Below, piece by piece: positions 1 through 13,369 of a DNA stretch of 64,000 nt. Position 1 is the first letter of the stretch. Each line of letters begins with the position of its first letter. Location of the stretch: NCBI RefSeq assembly GCF_000972845.2, contig NC_040032.1, positions 2,127,073 to 2,191,072 on the forward strand, read 5' to 3'. This DNA comes from Larimichthys crocea. Taxonomy: Eukaryota; Chordata; Actinopteri; Sciaenidae. A program made the translations under genes and the position numbers. The notes below the pieces were generated by a model. That model saw only the letters and a program-made list of their open reading frames with translations. It ran no database searches and was not told the origin of the DNA.

Positions 1-413
1 AGTCCTCCGTGCTCTCCACTACCTGAGATTCGTGACCCATGTGCCAGATAAACCTTACCTGCATAGATTGGTAGAAGTACAGTAATCTAGTCAAGGGATG
101 AGATAAGGTTGATATCAGTGTAAAGGCTTAAAATTTAACTAGGACCGCTAACCATTAACCTGTCTCCTGTCATGCGGACAGCTGTGTTTATGCTTTTCTT
201 TACAAAATTAGTGTCCTAAAATCTGTGAGTGGAGCCATCTAGTAGAGGCCAAACTTTATGCTCATCTCCAAAAGTAGCCCGCCTTGTGGTACAGTCCACG
301 AAAAATGAGACTCACCTGCCCTTAACTAGGAAGCAGAGAAGCTTCCCCAGATCTCCTCAGAATATCATGGTGGACATGGAAGAAGAAGAACATGTGGTCG
401 TGGAGGGTCTCCA

Positions 414-1003
414 TCATGAGGTCGCCCACAGAGGGTGTGATGGACCCAATCTAGCAGCGGGTCCCTCTTCCCCACCCAGCACTGACAGAAGATGAATGTT
501 GTTCATCCGCTTCCTGCTCTTCAGGTCCTCACATCTGTGTTGTTGCCACTCACAGATGTGACTCGATTCACTTAGTAGCTCACTAATGCGAGTGCTATGA
601 TCTGTAGAGTTGTGTTCAAGCTCCTCCATGGTAACACGTCAAGCTTATTCTGCATAATTTCAACAGATTTCCTGAGCTCATTCTTGACTGATGTTATCTC
701 TGACCTGAGGCTGGTAGCAAGCGAATCAAATTGACTGAAGATATCAGCTTTCCGAGAGCCTAAAACAGAGTGTAGCAGCTCCACAGTCAGTACTACCGAG
801 GGACAAGCGTTAGCCGCAGCACTCGATGGCGAGGGCGAATCGAGAGAGGGTGCAGGCTTGCGATGGCCCCCTGTTGCATACTTTTTTTGTTTTGTTTTTG
901 GCTGAGTGGAAGTCATCATACACTTAAATCTTGACCAAAATTGACTAAGAGACTCTTTAGCTGTGTGACCAGGCAGAGATACATGTGAATTTGCAGGACT
1001 CAA
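414..1003 (-). mobile_element. L1-type LINE ORF1 remnant, frameshifted
   Basis: Two minus-strand reading frames (1003 to 572, then 629 to 414) read like the N-terminal coiled-coil part of a fish L1 ORF1 protein. The first has a basic, Ser/Pro-rich start and a heptad-like stretch ending SEITSVKNELRKSVE. The second continues the coil and reaches EDLKSRKRMNNIHLL, resembling the conserved E-D-L-E-N-R-S-R-R-N-N motif at the end of the ORF1 coil. The frame change near 620-630 shows the copy is dead. Beyond 414 the minus strand stays vaguely ORF1-like to about 230 but with stops. Family assignment rests on recalled motif similarity; no ORF2 was found nearby. Confidence 0.55.
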
Positions 1004-1278
1004 TCACACCTTCCTACAGTGAAACTGATGATGATCCTGATGGTAAGATACTATTCAACGTTGTCCATCCGTATCTTGGCCTTGTTTTTGGATGCTGTAT
1101 CAGGTATACGTATGCACATGGATACCTGAGTGTTTTGTGAGAGGACAGACTGCAGCAAAAGTATTGTAGGGACATTCACACACATCTCCTCCCTGCACTC
1201 CTCGGGGAGGATCCATTCCCTTCCAAACACACACCATCGCCTGAGGGGCAGAGTGACCGCTCAAGCAGTGCCTGCCTC

Positions 1279-1321
<43 letters not shown>
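1279..1321. repeat. (CA)n microsatellite
   Basis: Uninterrupted CA run of about 21 units. The short open frames crossing it on both strands (His-Thr or Val-Cys repeats) are artefacts. Confidence 0.97.
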
Positions 1322-1323
<2 letters not shown>

Positions 1324-1895
1324 TGAGGCACGTTCATTTTATGCTGGTGCAACATTCTAGCCAATTGATTAGATACTGAATGCCAAATGGACTGACCTAA
1401 TAATGATTAGCAGCTAACCGAGCTGAGAGAGAAAGAGACGCAGCCCTTCGAAGAAAGGGGTGAATTTTGCTTTTTAATTTTCTTTTTTTTACATTTTAAT
1501 ACAGTTCCCTTATTCATCCATCATTTGTCCATTTAAAAAAGTCAGACCACTTGGTCCTGCTATCCATATTTCGTTTGAAAGGAGAGCTGGCAGCCTCATT
1601 AGGTCTTAAAAAACAAAAGAGCCCAAGCAATCTCTTTAGCCCCTTTTACCACAATCTCTCTCATTGCCCTGCTGTTCATACCTTTCGCTGCCTCTCGCTT
1701 TGTAGTCCTACGCTCTCTTTCCTCTGCCTCTCCCTTCTTTTTTACATACGAGATTACACCTCCTCCAGTCTCTGTCTTATGTCCTCCTCACTGGCTCTGG
1801 TCTCCCACTCTTTGCGGGCCTTGTGCCTGACACCTTCCGCAGCCCTTTGACATGCTCCACTTCATGTTACGAGCATCACATGTTACCGTGCTGTC

Positions 1896-1932
<37 letters not shown>

Positions 1933-2586
1933 ATATGTGTGTGTACACGTCAAGACGTTTTGCGCAGGAGGTGAAGAAAGGAGATGAGAGAATGAACAAG
2001 GAGGGAGAGTTTACGCATTTAGCCCGAGTTTGTTAATAATTAATGTGTCACAGGTTTGCAAAATTGCCTTGCGTTCCCTCTGCTCAATCCTGCCTTCTTC
2101 CTCTCCCCCTCTGGCTTTCCTTTCTCTTGTTCACTTTGTCTTCTCTCCACCTCCCCTGTGGCGCGGGCTACCTCACCTTCTCCATCTCAATCTTTCCCCA
2201 AACACAATGCTCAGTCTGGTGTTGCTGCATGCTCTAACGGGAAGGGGGGGGGGAAAAAATGCTAGTATACTTGTGGAAAAAGGCAACAAGCGCTCAGCCA
2301 AGATGCCCACCATGACTCCGTCTTCCTGACCAACAGTGTGGGCTGTCCTGGTGACAGTGTGCTGCCATAACAACAGAGGAGGATGTCATGCTCACAGTGA
2401 AATTTGGTACCACTGGCCACAAATTTAGTTGCTTTCACTGGCTCAAATATCTGCGATGTCGACCCTGCTGATGAGCTGCGTGTAGCCTTTCAGTTATATT
2501 TACACATGAAATAAAAACTTGTCTCAATTTCAAAAGCCTACCAACACAACTAAACGAAAGACATTAAAGCCATGTCTCTCCCTCTA
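1322..2586. other. Intergenic, no gene seen
   Basis: Pyrimidine-rich DNA (about 1650-1850 and 2070-2200) without a recognisable protein, holding one TG microsatellite at 1897-1930. Short open frames here reflect CT-rich composition. Confidence 0.6.
1897..1930. repeat. (TG)n microsatellite
   Basis: About 17 TG units, followed by a short imperfect TG/TA stretch. Confidence 0.95.
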
Positions 2587-2608
2587 TCTCTCTCTCTCTC
2601 TCTCTCTC
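2587..2608. repeat. (CT)n microsatellite
   Basis: Eleven CT units inside a wider pyrimidine tract. Confidence 0.9.
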
Positions 2609-2612
2609 CCCT

Positions 2613-5600
2613 CACTGCAGTGCCCGTCACTATGCCAGCCGTCTAATGCTTCAGGGTGCTGGACTGCGCAGGCGGCAGGTGACACGGATTTCAATAAAAG
2701 GGATTATAGACGTGGGGACTGCGGAGAGGAAAAACAACGCATTCATGTACTCATTCGGGGGCAAAATCATGCCTGTGCAGCACATGTATTAGACACATAA
2801 GAAGCAGTATTATGGTGTTAGATTAAATATGTTTTATTTTAATGTGCACGGGATGCTTTAAATTGTAGATGTCAGGAACAGAAGAATAAGGCAGAATATG
2901 ACACGCAGCTATTACAGATTTTTACCAGTTCTAAAAGGTTTATTAAACAAACAATTTCTCTAACCACCGCTGGTTCTTGTAAGATAGTAATATTTTCTCT
3001 GCTGGACCAATTCTAACACCTGTCTGTGGACAACTTCTCACATTGGAAGGAATCAATTAAAAGCAGGTGCTGTGTGATCAAAATGTGAAAACAAAATTTG
3101 ACAATAAAAGGGAGATAAACAATACTGCAGGGCTTTTAAAATTATGTTTAAATATAATTCTTAATCAGAGAAAAAAAGTATGTTCTCATCTATAGCAGAA
3201 ACCAAACTATTCAATTATATGTGGATATTCTAACATATATTGTCAAAAAATACATATTACACCTCTGAATGACTTACTACATTTAGTCTGTGCTGCAATT
3301 ATGCTCAGACACATGGAGGCCAAGTCACAGCAATTTAAATGAAGAGCCTCTCAAGCTTTTCTTGAAGCCCTTTACATTTTGCTCATTGCCAGGTGCTGGT
3401 CTTACGGGTCTCAGTAGGTGGACAGAGGACCACAGTGTGACCTGCTCAGGACAGCTGCTGACATAATGAGGCCAGTAAACAAGCATCTGTCTCCCCCGCT
3501 GAAAAGAGAACCCACTCAAACCTGGTCATTTCTCTTCCCTCTTCCCTCATTGTTACCTTAACAATGAGGGAGAAGGGACCTGGTGACCATAAAAATAAAG
3601 AAAGTCATGGACATCATGTAATGTCATTTGCACCCCCTCTCTTATGGAAGGTGGTAAGTTCATAAGGATGTTTGTTGTGTTTTTAATAACCAGTAGAGGA
3701 TGAGTGTTGTTAAGCACAGAAGGTCTGGACAGATGTGCTTGCCATTATTTTTTAAATGTATTAAAATAAAGAGAGGATTTCTCTTATCACAAGAAAACCA
3801 AACCAAATGTTCTTGAAAAGTATTACGTTTATTAACAAAATATTATTTTTTTAAGTGCGGTCACCTGTGTGTTGATAGTCTTTGGGACTGATCTGAATAT
3901 TACCTATGCACAGTGCCTGGAGCACATTGGACAACAAGGTGCTGTTAAATTCAACAAAACTGTCATCAACAAAGCAGTATTTATTGACATTTATTATTAA
4001 GAGCATTTACAGTAATCACTCAGGAATCAGCAGGGCAACACTTGTAGCAACAGATGCGTTATTTCCACCTGGGATCTACCATTTTGCCCAGTCTGGGTTG
4101 GGTTTATTAAATAAACAATAGAAAATTCAACGATTCCCATTCTCCCAGTCAGAGAGAGACATTTTGATCCAACTACATAATCTTCACCAGTTTCAAGTAA
4201 TACACGTGCCAAAACTGAAATCCTATTGGAAATCCATGATTGGAAAATAGTAAATTATGGATGAATAATTTGTGACAAAGCAGGAATATACTAGACTATA
4301 TTTGATTCAGAAAGCCTGCAGAATAGTTCAATGTAAACCTCTTGTTGTCCTGGTGAACACACTTCCAGGTTTACATTTTTAAAGTTCATTCAAATGCTGT
4401 AACAGTATTAGCTGTACAATTACAGCAACCAGATAGATCAAATCACAAAGTATAATTATGAACATTTACTAAATGTTATCCTTGGCATGTTGCAGTCCTA
4501 AATGTTTCACGACTATTTTTAAGTTCATAAAGAGTCAAAAACGCCTGCCAAACATCATTACACTTTATCTCTAATTGTGAGTAAACTAGACCTTCCTATA
4601 GTTCTATATGCTTTGCTGCATCACTTTTTGCACTCACCTATATGTCTAAAAAGAAAGAAAAACACATAGGACCATACATAACAGTGTCTGTCTCTTCTAT
4701 ATTGTCATCAGGTCTTGTCAATGCCATAGGAAGTATCCCACAGTGCTAACTGCACAGCTGTTTGTTTCTCTTCAAAACGATCATTTTCGCTGCACCTGGG
4801 CATCACAGTGACACAGCCCTTCTCACACAGTCAGTGGGCGGGAAAGGGAGTGCATATTTTAAAATTCTGACATATGATTGTGAAAGAAGGGGGATGCTGC
4901 ATCATAAGATGTGAGTCTGTATGATACAAATGTCGCCACTACATATTATAATTATTATTACACATTCTGTGGAGTTCTACTTTCTGTAAGGAGGAAGGCT
5001 GAACAGGGGGAGATGAATTGCTCTGTAAGACAATAAAGGGGGTTGAGGTTGTTAGTGAGTGAGGGGAAGTCTTTTCCTGTAGTATGAGTCATTGTTGGCA
5101 ACCTGACTCTACAGTTTGATTTCCTTGTTGAGCTGGTTTTTGGCTTGGTGGTGCTCCCTCTATATCCTCTGCTGACCACCTGATACGCATCGTGTTTCTG
5201 AGCCCACTTAATGCATCAGCAACGAAAGTCTTTTTAAATTGTTACCCTAAGGCAAATGGGCTGTTTTGTCTTGAAAGGTCTACTTTTATTTTGAAAAAAG
5301 GTTTGAAAAACTAAATTTGATACATATTTATGTGCATATACTTTAGACACTTTAGGGCTAGATGATAGATACTTTAGTGAAATGGCATATTAATTTGAAT
5401 TCTATGCGATGACAAAGATGAGCTATGATGAGAAGAAGGTGAGATAAGAGATAAAAGAGAGATATAATTAGAAAAACGATTATGCAGGGTGAATTTTGGG
5501 GAAGTTACAGTGTTACTTGATAGATCTTCTAACATCAAAAGTTAGTAAGTGACTGCTATTCAAGCTATAAAAGACCAACATTTGAAAGGTAAAGGGTAGA

Positions 5601-6060
5601 GGAATTTTCAGGCTGGGTGGCATGCTAATCAGAGAAGGAAGAAGCAAACAAGAGAGGGAAGCAGAGCGTAGAGTACGACGTGCAGGGTTGGAGCATCGCC
5701 TGGAGGTACGTGGGGGTGCGGCCCCTCCGCAGCTCTGTTCTCCTGCACCAGGGTTTACAATTTATTACGAACAACCACAGGCAGCCAGTGGATGGAGCAA
5801 TGCACAGAGATCAACAACACAGACAGCGGCCAGTTCTGTTGGTCTATATCTTACCCAAAATGCGATTGTGCCTTTGCTGGTTTCATCCTTGTTGTAAGTA
5901 AGAAATGTGATGGCCTCTCAACATGCACTTTATCAGGAAAGTATTTTGTTTTACCACATCATCTATATGGAACTACTATTGAAATAGTTTGTTAAAAGTG
6001 TTTCATAAAAGAAAGGATAGGTAAATAAATTAAAGATTCGTATACATGCTGCATAACCCC
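2613..6060. other. Intergenic, no gene seen
   Basis: AT-rich sequence with no recognisable coding region. The only clear structure is the inverted repeat at 3544-3570. Open frames at 5622-5901 do not resemble a family I know. Confidence 0.55.
3544..3570. repeat. 12-bp perfect inverted repeat (hairpin)
   Basis: CCCTCATTGTTA at 3544-3555 is followed by a 3-base loop and its exact reverse complement at 3559-3570. No U-tract or gene lies next to it, so a function is not implied. Confidence 0.7.
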
Positions 6061-6109
6061 TTTAAGACTAGAGCTAGGAAAACTAACACAGACCCACCCC
6101 ATGCTGAAC

Positions 6110-6960
6110 GATTCCACACGCTCCATTAGAAGCCCTCCCCGATCAGCTGCGAGGAATTTAAAGATTTCTTTCTAAACAATATTGACAGCATTAGGTCAAA
6201 CATTTCGCACCCTATCAAAGATTTATCACTGGTTATTGAGGACCCTTCTGCTTTTAATAATTTCCACCTAGTCTCTTTTCCCCTGCTTGGATACATAATT
6301 GCAGGTATGAAACTGACTAGCTGTCAGCTTGATATAATTCAAACTAAGCTCTTAAAACATTTTGAAGCAGTTGGTCCTACTGTACTGACAATTTTCAATA
6401 GCTTAGCCACAGGTACAGTCCTGTCTTGTTTTAAGCATGCCTTAGCTCAGCTCTTCATACACCACACAGCACTCTCTACTAAGAGTTACAAATGACCAAT
6501 TTTGTACTGCAGGTGACAGCAAATACTTTATTTTTATTCTTTTAAATCAGCTTTTGACACTGTCAACCACCCTATTCTCCTGGATCGCTTGACACGCTGG
6601 CTCTCATTTCACACAGACATTTCCATTGGCAGCTCTGCTAACACTCACGTCATGTGGGGTTCTACGGGGTTCCGTTTTAGATCCACTTGTCTTTTGTCTC
6701 TACATACTCCCATTAGGAAGATTCTTCAAAAACATCTCTTTTGACTGCTACACAACCAATACTCAGCCTCAATTCTCAAATTCAGGCCAATATAATTCAA
6801 TCACAAAACAGCCCAGATATTAAACACTGCTTGGCTCATCATTTCCTTCAGTTAAATGAAGGAAAAGACCGAGACTGTACTTGTTGGCCCCCTACATCTC
6901 GCAACATGTTCTGTCCAAAACCTCAGTCCCCTTTTCACCTACAATTACATTTTATTTATA
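6110..6960 (+). mobile_element. Decayed L2-type LINE, reverse transcriptase region
   Basis: Broken plus-strand frames keep the order of an L2/Maui-type reverse transcriptase. Near 6307-6440 is a block with TSCQLDIIQTKLLKH. At about 6545-6590 is AFDTVNHPILLDRL, the palm motif. At about 6665-6720 is RGSVLDPLVFCLYILPLG, matching the GVPQGSVLGP block. The YADD region is ruined, reading CYTTNTQ where CYADDTQ is expected. Several stops and frame changes show it cannot work. Both ends are uncertain. Confidence 0.75.
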
Positions 6961-9000
6961 TGGGGCCAAACCATAACAGAAGTTATCTCAGGGGTTTTTT
7001 GTGTGTTTGTTCTGTCTTTGTGAAGAATCCTGTCTGCCTTTAAAATGCTACATGAATAAATTAAAGTTGTACTTTAGTTGGACTTTATTATATTTATTCC
7101 AATTGTGAGCAATGACACCTCTATGCTGTGTATGTCAGTACAGCAGAAACAGTAAGATTCTGCATGTTTGAAGGTCTGACACTAAAAAGTTGCTTATGAA
7201 CCAAAAATCTCTGAAACTGAAAAAAGCATAAATTTATTATTCTATTTATTCTTCTGTTGTGTTCTAAAGTGATTTTTTCAAATTATTTATTTCCTCAGAA
7301 AAGTAGTGATGAGATGTGAAACAGCAGCATTACCAATAGCACTTTTTGATATAACAAACAGCTTAACCACTTTGCACTGCTATGTATTGGCCAAAGATTA
7401 TGACTGGCTTTATTTGTCTTACTGTAACAACAATGAGTGTATCCAAAGCCTGATATAGATTATTTATTTGTGAAAGAGAGATTTCCAAAAACACATCATG
7501 GATCATACGTACCATTGACATGAACATTGCCACTGCAGATTATTTTGAGTCAGTTCCACAATCACTATCCTGCTGCCATAAATACTCACTATATACTTGA
7601 GCACCAAAGCTTTGGTTGAAAATAGACCCCAACAAACACTCTGGTTTAAGGAACACCTGCTAAGAACTACAGTGTCCAGTATTTTTAGGAAATGACCTTA
7701 AATTTGCTGATTTATATTTCAGTAGTCGCCTCTCGCCCAAAGTCAGCTGGGATATGCTCCAGCTCCACTGTGACCCTGATGAGGATAAGTGGTTAAAGAT
7801 AAAGGATGGATGGATGTTTCAGTAGAAACCAATTAGAGCCACTGATGAAGCTAGTGAAGATTAGCCTCAACCTTGTTAGTTCAGGTCTTTTCATATGTAG
7901 CCAGGTGAAATTTGAATGATACAGCACACAAAATTATATTCAGGGATCCTTATTTTTTTGACTACTCTTACAATGGGAGAATAGTATTAACCTGATATAG
8001 AGTGCTCGATTTGTAATAGATTTGACAAAGTTCTGTGTACTGTCACAAAAAGTTGTCCATCAACCACTTTAAGGGTGTGTGACGTGAATACTAGACTAAC
8101 TTAGAAGTATCTCAGATAAATCCAAGTCAGTAAAATAGTTTTAAGTGCATAAACAACTGTCCATTTGAAAAACAATAAATGCCAAAGGAACAAACAGGGG
8201 AGTCACTCAAGATGAAAAAGCGATCCGCTTCCTGCTTGCTTCTCACATGAAGTTAGAAGAGAACAAATCGCAGCACTCAAAGACACTTTAAATGCCAAAA
8301 GTCATCAAATCATGGTTTGATGTTGGTTCTGTCTGTCAGGAATCTTTGATGAGTAGATCTTGCATTCAGCAGTTTTTCCATTCACATGTAAAACTCAGAA
8401 TTTAGTTGTCAACAATGACAACACTGAATTGTTTAAATATTTCATAATATTTTAACTGATAAATGAACACTTCTTCATCATGTCTTAAGTCATTTGTAAG
8501 TCATGAAAACAGTCACTGAATTCGACTTGAGTCCACGTCACAGTGACTCGACTCCACATCTGCTAGAAGCATTTTGAATTTGACTTCATGGATGGAAAGA
8601 TTATGAATAACTGTGAGGCTATGAGTTGCCTTTTTAAAAAGTAATTGCTTTACAGTAACATCACAACAAGAAATTTGAAGCTAAACTTGTAATTCCAGTG
8701 AGGCAATGGAAGTTGTCTGTAACTGTTAGAGGAACTGTAAAAGTTGAGACTACATCAGTTCCCTCTAAATGAACTCCTTCCCTCCAAACTCGAGCCCCAC
8801 AAGGTTCAAGGTTTGGCTCTATTGTCCCTACACAATACAGTATTGCACAATGTGGCTGTGGCTCCCCTAGAAAGAAATTATGTGTCTGATTTCATCTACA
8901 TTGATATTCACTCTCAATCATTACCGTGTCTATTTTTACTTTCACTGAATTTTGAGTATTTTAGGATGAGTACCAGCAGTCTACAACAATGCTAGTGGCT
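6961..9000. other. Intergenic, no gene seen
   Basis: AT-rich DNA without coding signal apart from the SINE/LINE-tail fragment at 7722-7816. Confidence 0.55.
7722..7816 (+). mobile_element. Teleost SINE/LINE 3'-tail fragment
   Basis: The stretch contains CAGCTGGGATATGCTCCAGC, then GTGACCCTGATGAGGATAAG, and ends in a GGATGGATGGATG tail. This order is typical of a very common fish SINE/LINE 3' end. The same motifs recur at 54700-54720 plus 55325-55374 and, inverted, near 47020-47080. Family name not assigned. Confidence 0.65.
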
Positions 9001-9004
9001 CTAT

Positions 9005-9095
9005 GAGGCTGTATGAGGCACAGCAGTGCTCAAGCTAAATGCTAATGTCAACATGCTCACAATGGCAATGCTAACCTAGTGATGTTTAATTCAAT
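9005..9095 (+). repeat. Dispersed fish repeat (GCTAATG/CATGCT-rich)
   Basis: Phrases such as AGCTAAATGCTAATGTCAAC and ATGCTCACAATGGCAATGCT repeat a pattern I recognise from interspersed fish repeats. No other copy was seen in this window, so the call is from memory of the pattern only. Confidence 0.35.
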
Positions 9096-9360
9096 TCAAT
9101 TTCATCAGGTATTGAGTGTCAATCATTTTGTTCGGTCATAAAACAAAGTTTCAGACAATTTGAATTACCAGATGATAAGAGAAAAGGTCTGAAGTTCCAA
9201 AACATAGCAAAAATACTGAGACAGGCTTTAGCTGATTATTTTACTACATAACTTTTTAATGACTAAAACTATAAATAAACTATTTAATTTAATTGGGAAT
9301 TGAACACACTCCTATGTGTTCTATAAGTGAATCCTAAAAGTACTAGATAATAAATAGCGG

Positions 9361-9560
9361 ATGCCCGGCCAATTCTGGCAGTGGTATGCTGGCAGGACTC
9401 CTAGAGCATCTACGAGGGGTTATTGGGCACTGCAGTTTACGAAGACAGCCAATAGTCAGTCTTCCTTCTCACTTAAAGTAGTGAGGAAGCGGAATTCTAT
9501 ACCCACAAACGTTAGAGACTCAGAAAGCTTTGCAGTGTTTAAATCCAGTCTCAAACTCTA
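9361..9560 (+). mobile_element. Possible LINE ORF2 C-terminal scrap
   Basis: An open frame of 66 codons ends with IPTNVRDSESFAVFKSSLKL. This resembles the C-terminal pattern W-N-x-L-P-x-x-V-R-x-S-x-S-x-x-x-F-K-S-x-L-K of CR1/L2/Rex-type LINE proteins, but the usual Trp is missing (RKRNSIP). No other LINE block lies beside it. Confidence 0.4.
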
Positions 9561-9561
9561 G

Positions 9562-12270
9562 CTAAAGTCAGCCCAAAATTGTCACTATCAATGATTGCCT
9601 TGTATTTATCACACTGGTTCTATCTTGGCTGATGGCTAACACAGTGTGCAGTGCAGTGCACAGTAATTATGTGCACCATCCCTGTGAAAACAAAACCAAG
9701 AAAATTAATAAAAGCTCTGAATAAGTCACTAAATTTGTCATTAATTGGTCTTAAGAAATAGAGATGGTGTAAAAGTCATTAAATCTAGTCGCCAAGTTGG
9801 CAACGTTGATTGCACAGACTCCAAGAGACTGTCACAGATGCAACACATTCCCATTTGACTAAGACATACAAAAATAAGACAGAAGAATGACAGCAACATG
9901 AAATAGAGCAGAGAATGGCGAAATATGAATGGGAACACAAAAGCAGGCAGAGTGGGGGCCATAAAGTCTGGCAGTCTTTGTCAAAGGAGGTCTTTAATTT
10001 AATAGGCAGGTCAGGTGGCTAAACCAGACCAGAAAAGAGCTGTGCCGGTTCCTAACCCTCTTCTGGACAGTTTCTGGCCAGCTGTCTCTGCAGACAACTG
10101 GCTCACATCCTGTTTGCCTGACTGCTTGCCCCCAGGCCACACTGCATACCTCACACCACCGTGGATACAGCACACTGGTGCACACTCACAATGGTAAAAG
10201 GACTTGTATTCATATAGTGCCTTTCTGATCTACTCACCACTCAAAGCACTTTTACACTTGTCACATTCACCCGTTCATACACACACATTGACACACTGAT
10301 GGCCGAGGCTGCCACGCAAGGTACCAGCTGCACAACAGGAGACATACAGTGCTCACCCCAATACTGAGGTCACCCACGTTGGTGAACAAGACAGACCTAC
10401 ATGTAACCACAAAAACCAGAACAATGACTGAAGGAACTCAAGGAGTCCCTGTGATGCAGCCATGATGTCACCATGCATATAGGATTCAGCCTGCACCTCT
10501 CTGTCATTGCCTTTCCATAGGTTGACTCAAACATTTGTAACAACTGGCCGAGGAAGCAGTCCCAAACTTGCCGGACAAGCAACCGTTTAGATCCTGAGTG
10601 AGATCACAGTGCAACGTGCAATCATCACTGTACCAGCAAGACAAATGGAAGGAATGAATGAAGTAATTAATTTTATGGTTATACCAGTGGTTTTGGTTGT
10701 TATTAAGAATTAACGGACCACAGTTAACTCATTTACTGTTGTTTCTCTGTGTTCAACAGATCCACAACAAGTTCGTTATCTAGCACTGTGAGCTATACTG
10801 TATAAGGCAAAGCTGGTAAACTGCATTTTATAAGTTAAAGGAGCAGTACCACAGCTTTCCTGCCATGTTCCTGAACTTTTCTGCTGTGGTTAGGATGTAT
10901 GCCTTGATTTCTCTTCCTACACATATATACGCACAGCCACACACAGGCACGCGCACACACACAGAGGCACACACTCACGCACACATAAATACATTGATTT
11001 AAATCTAACGTGGTAGGATAGCTCTGCTTTGTTCCACACCGTCTTGTAGGTACGTGTGTGAAACACATCCCCCACCTCATCCCTCATTCCTTTGTTAACC
11101 CTTGCTGTCTGGACCTGCCATGTTGAGTTACATGAGCTGACCACTCAAGTGGCCATGCCGCCATCTTGCTCCATCTATTTGTCTTTCCACATTTATTCAC
11201 ACCTTCGCCCACACACCTTTACACACATGCCATATGCTGGTTGCTGTTTTTAGCTTAGTTTTAAGTATTACTGATTATTGGGTATTACATGAATCACAAT
11301 AGCTGGTTGTGATGGTCAGTGCTTGGATTCACTTATTCACTGTTTATAAATGTAAAAACAGTTATTAAATATTATTATATTATATTTCTACATTCCAGTA
11401 TTGATTCCTGATTCCTGAGCTTCACAATCATTTTGATGCTACACGTGTAATAGTGTAATGCTGAATGGTGTCTTTGTCATTTGGTGTCCTGGTCAGGAGA
11501 ATGCTTAAAGGCACACATCACCAATTATGGAGAAAAATGTGTTCTGGTTTTCCCTCTGATGTCCTCTGGCCGCTCTGCTCAATTCTTTAAACAGGTTCCC
11601 CGACGGGCTGAAAGCTTTACTTGTTGCTAAAGTAAGTTAACTGTAAGCTTTGGAGAGAAAGGAGGAGGAGGTTTTCAGCAAGCAGGGAATGGTGGTTGGA
11701 GGGGTCCTGAAATGGGCACCAGAACCGAGTGACCAGGCTGTAACAACCTCTATGGAAATAGCAAAGGCGAAGAGACCAAAGAGGAATAAGAGGTGAAAAG
11801 GAGAGAGTGAGCAGGCAAGAAGCAGTCAGACAAGAGTAAATCTGGGACTGACTTTTAGTCGTTGGTGAGAGCTTGGTGAAATAAAAGACTAAAAGACAGA
11901 TGCCAAGCTGGGCTGACTGCTGTTGCACCAGTCAGTAATATTAGGTGGCTGCTATGTCTCCTGTTCTTGCACTTGCTTACATAAATAATGTAATCATAAC
12001 AAATATACATGTACAGCTGTCTATATTTCATATTCAACAGCAGGGCAGAGCTGGTATTAAATTTGTATATTAGTCAATGCATGAAACTGCTGTAATCTAC
12101 GCATGTAGCTGCTGTAGGCTATGATATACCATATAATATGCTGTATGCTGTGATGTACTCATCAGGAATTTATCCCTGGGTTACAGTGGCAATGGAAATG
12201 CTTTGTGTGGACAACATCTTCGGTCATCTGTAAAATGAAGATGGAAGTCCTCTAAACTGAGCCTAAGAAC
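9562..12270. other. Intergenic, no gene seen
   Basis: Apart from the dispersed repeat at 10196-10365 and a degenerate CA-rich patch at 10920-10990, no coding or RNA gene is recognisable. Confidence 0.55.
10196..10365 (+). repeat. Dispersed fish repeat
   Basis: The run containing ACTCACCACTCAAAGCACTT, CACATTCACCCGTTCATACA and GGCCGAGGCTGCCACGCAAG matches a short interspersed repeat seen widely in ray-finned fish. Classification is from recall; boundaries are approximate. Confidence 0.45.
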
Positions 12271-12274
12271 CTAT

Positions 12275-12460
12275 GTAAGGTTGTCCAACTTCACAGCAGA
12301 AATAAACATGTTTACAGCCTGGTACAAAAACAGTTTTGGACTCTATAGCTAATTTCCTGGTTCATGAAATAATTTTTTATAAAACTACTTTAATGTTTCA
12401 AATTATGCAAAACTATTGATTAGCAGGTGGGTGCTGTTACAAGTGGCTTGGAGTCATATG
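12275..12460 (+). repeat. Dispersed repeat, copy 1 of 3
   Basis: Shares a core with copies at 26150-26660 (same strand) and 62475-62860 (opposite strand). The core is AGAAATAAACATGTTTACAG, then CCTGGTACAAAAACAGTTTTGG, then CTATAGCTAATTTC. Copy 1 is the shortest and retains little beyond the core. No coding capacity. Confidence 0.7.
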
Positions 12461-13360
12461 ACGCATTTTATTAATTTGCATATTTCATTCTTATTAATGT
12501 CCAATAAATGATCTTAACTAAGTTTAAAACATACCAGTCAAACTAATTGCAACAAAGCAATAAATGTACATGCAGCAACAGAAGTAGGTATGCAGCAATT
12601 TAAAGGATATAGTGCACCATATTTAGCATATCTCATACACTGAGACAAATAGGACAATGGTTGTAATTTATACATGAACACAAATCAATTCAGATGTCTT
12701 CTAACATTAAGACAATGCCCACTTTTATCTAAAAAAGAGTGTTGTGTATCAGGTATCTCTGGTAGTAAGTGTAGACAGCATCTTGGTGGTCAAGAATGGA
12801 TGTCTATAGATTGCATCATCTCCAAAATGTTATATTTTACTGTCAGTTTGTGTTTCCGGATCAGTGAGCCTTGTGTTCAGATGTGTTGATCATACATCAT
12901 TCACAATACCCCCCGAGACTTATCTGAAAGGAAGTTTCGAAATCACACACAGGTGGTAATGTCTAGGCCAATTAATAAAAGCCTGAAGAATAGAAGGAAA
13001 TGATAGGCTGCCCCTGAAGTGACCCAGTGAAGTTACAAAACCTGAGCTCAGTATATCCATTCTTTTTCACTCTGGTAGTATTAAATCACACCTTGGATAG
13101 CTCAAATTGTACATTTAATCAGCTTTATATCATGTACTGTAGTGTCTCAGGAGTTTACCATCCCATATATACCTAGTAGTAATTAATTATGTGTATAAAG
13201 GTTATTTGCAAATCACAGAAATACTAAGCCAAGTCCTACTGTACTGGTCTCCCTGTTTTTTCTTGTATGTGCATGCTTTGCCACATATATATTATACGGT
13301 GTGTTTAAAGCTATTTTAAAGGTGCTCTTGTTCCGGTAATAAAGGAGTTAAAAGGTGGAA
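12461..13360. other. Intergenic, no gene seen
   Basis: AT-rich sequence with no recognisable gene or repeat. Confidence 0.5.
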
Positions 13361-13369
13361 GAGAGGGAT

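Noticed and set aside
5622..5995. Possible exon with a GTAAGT donor at about 5894
   Set aside because: Three frames are open at once, none resembles a known protein, and no partner exon was found.
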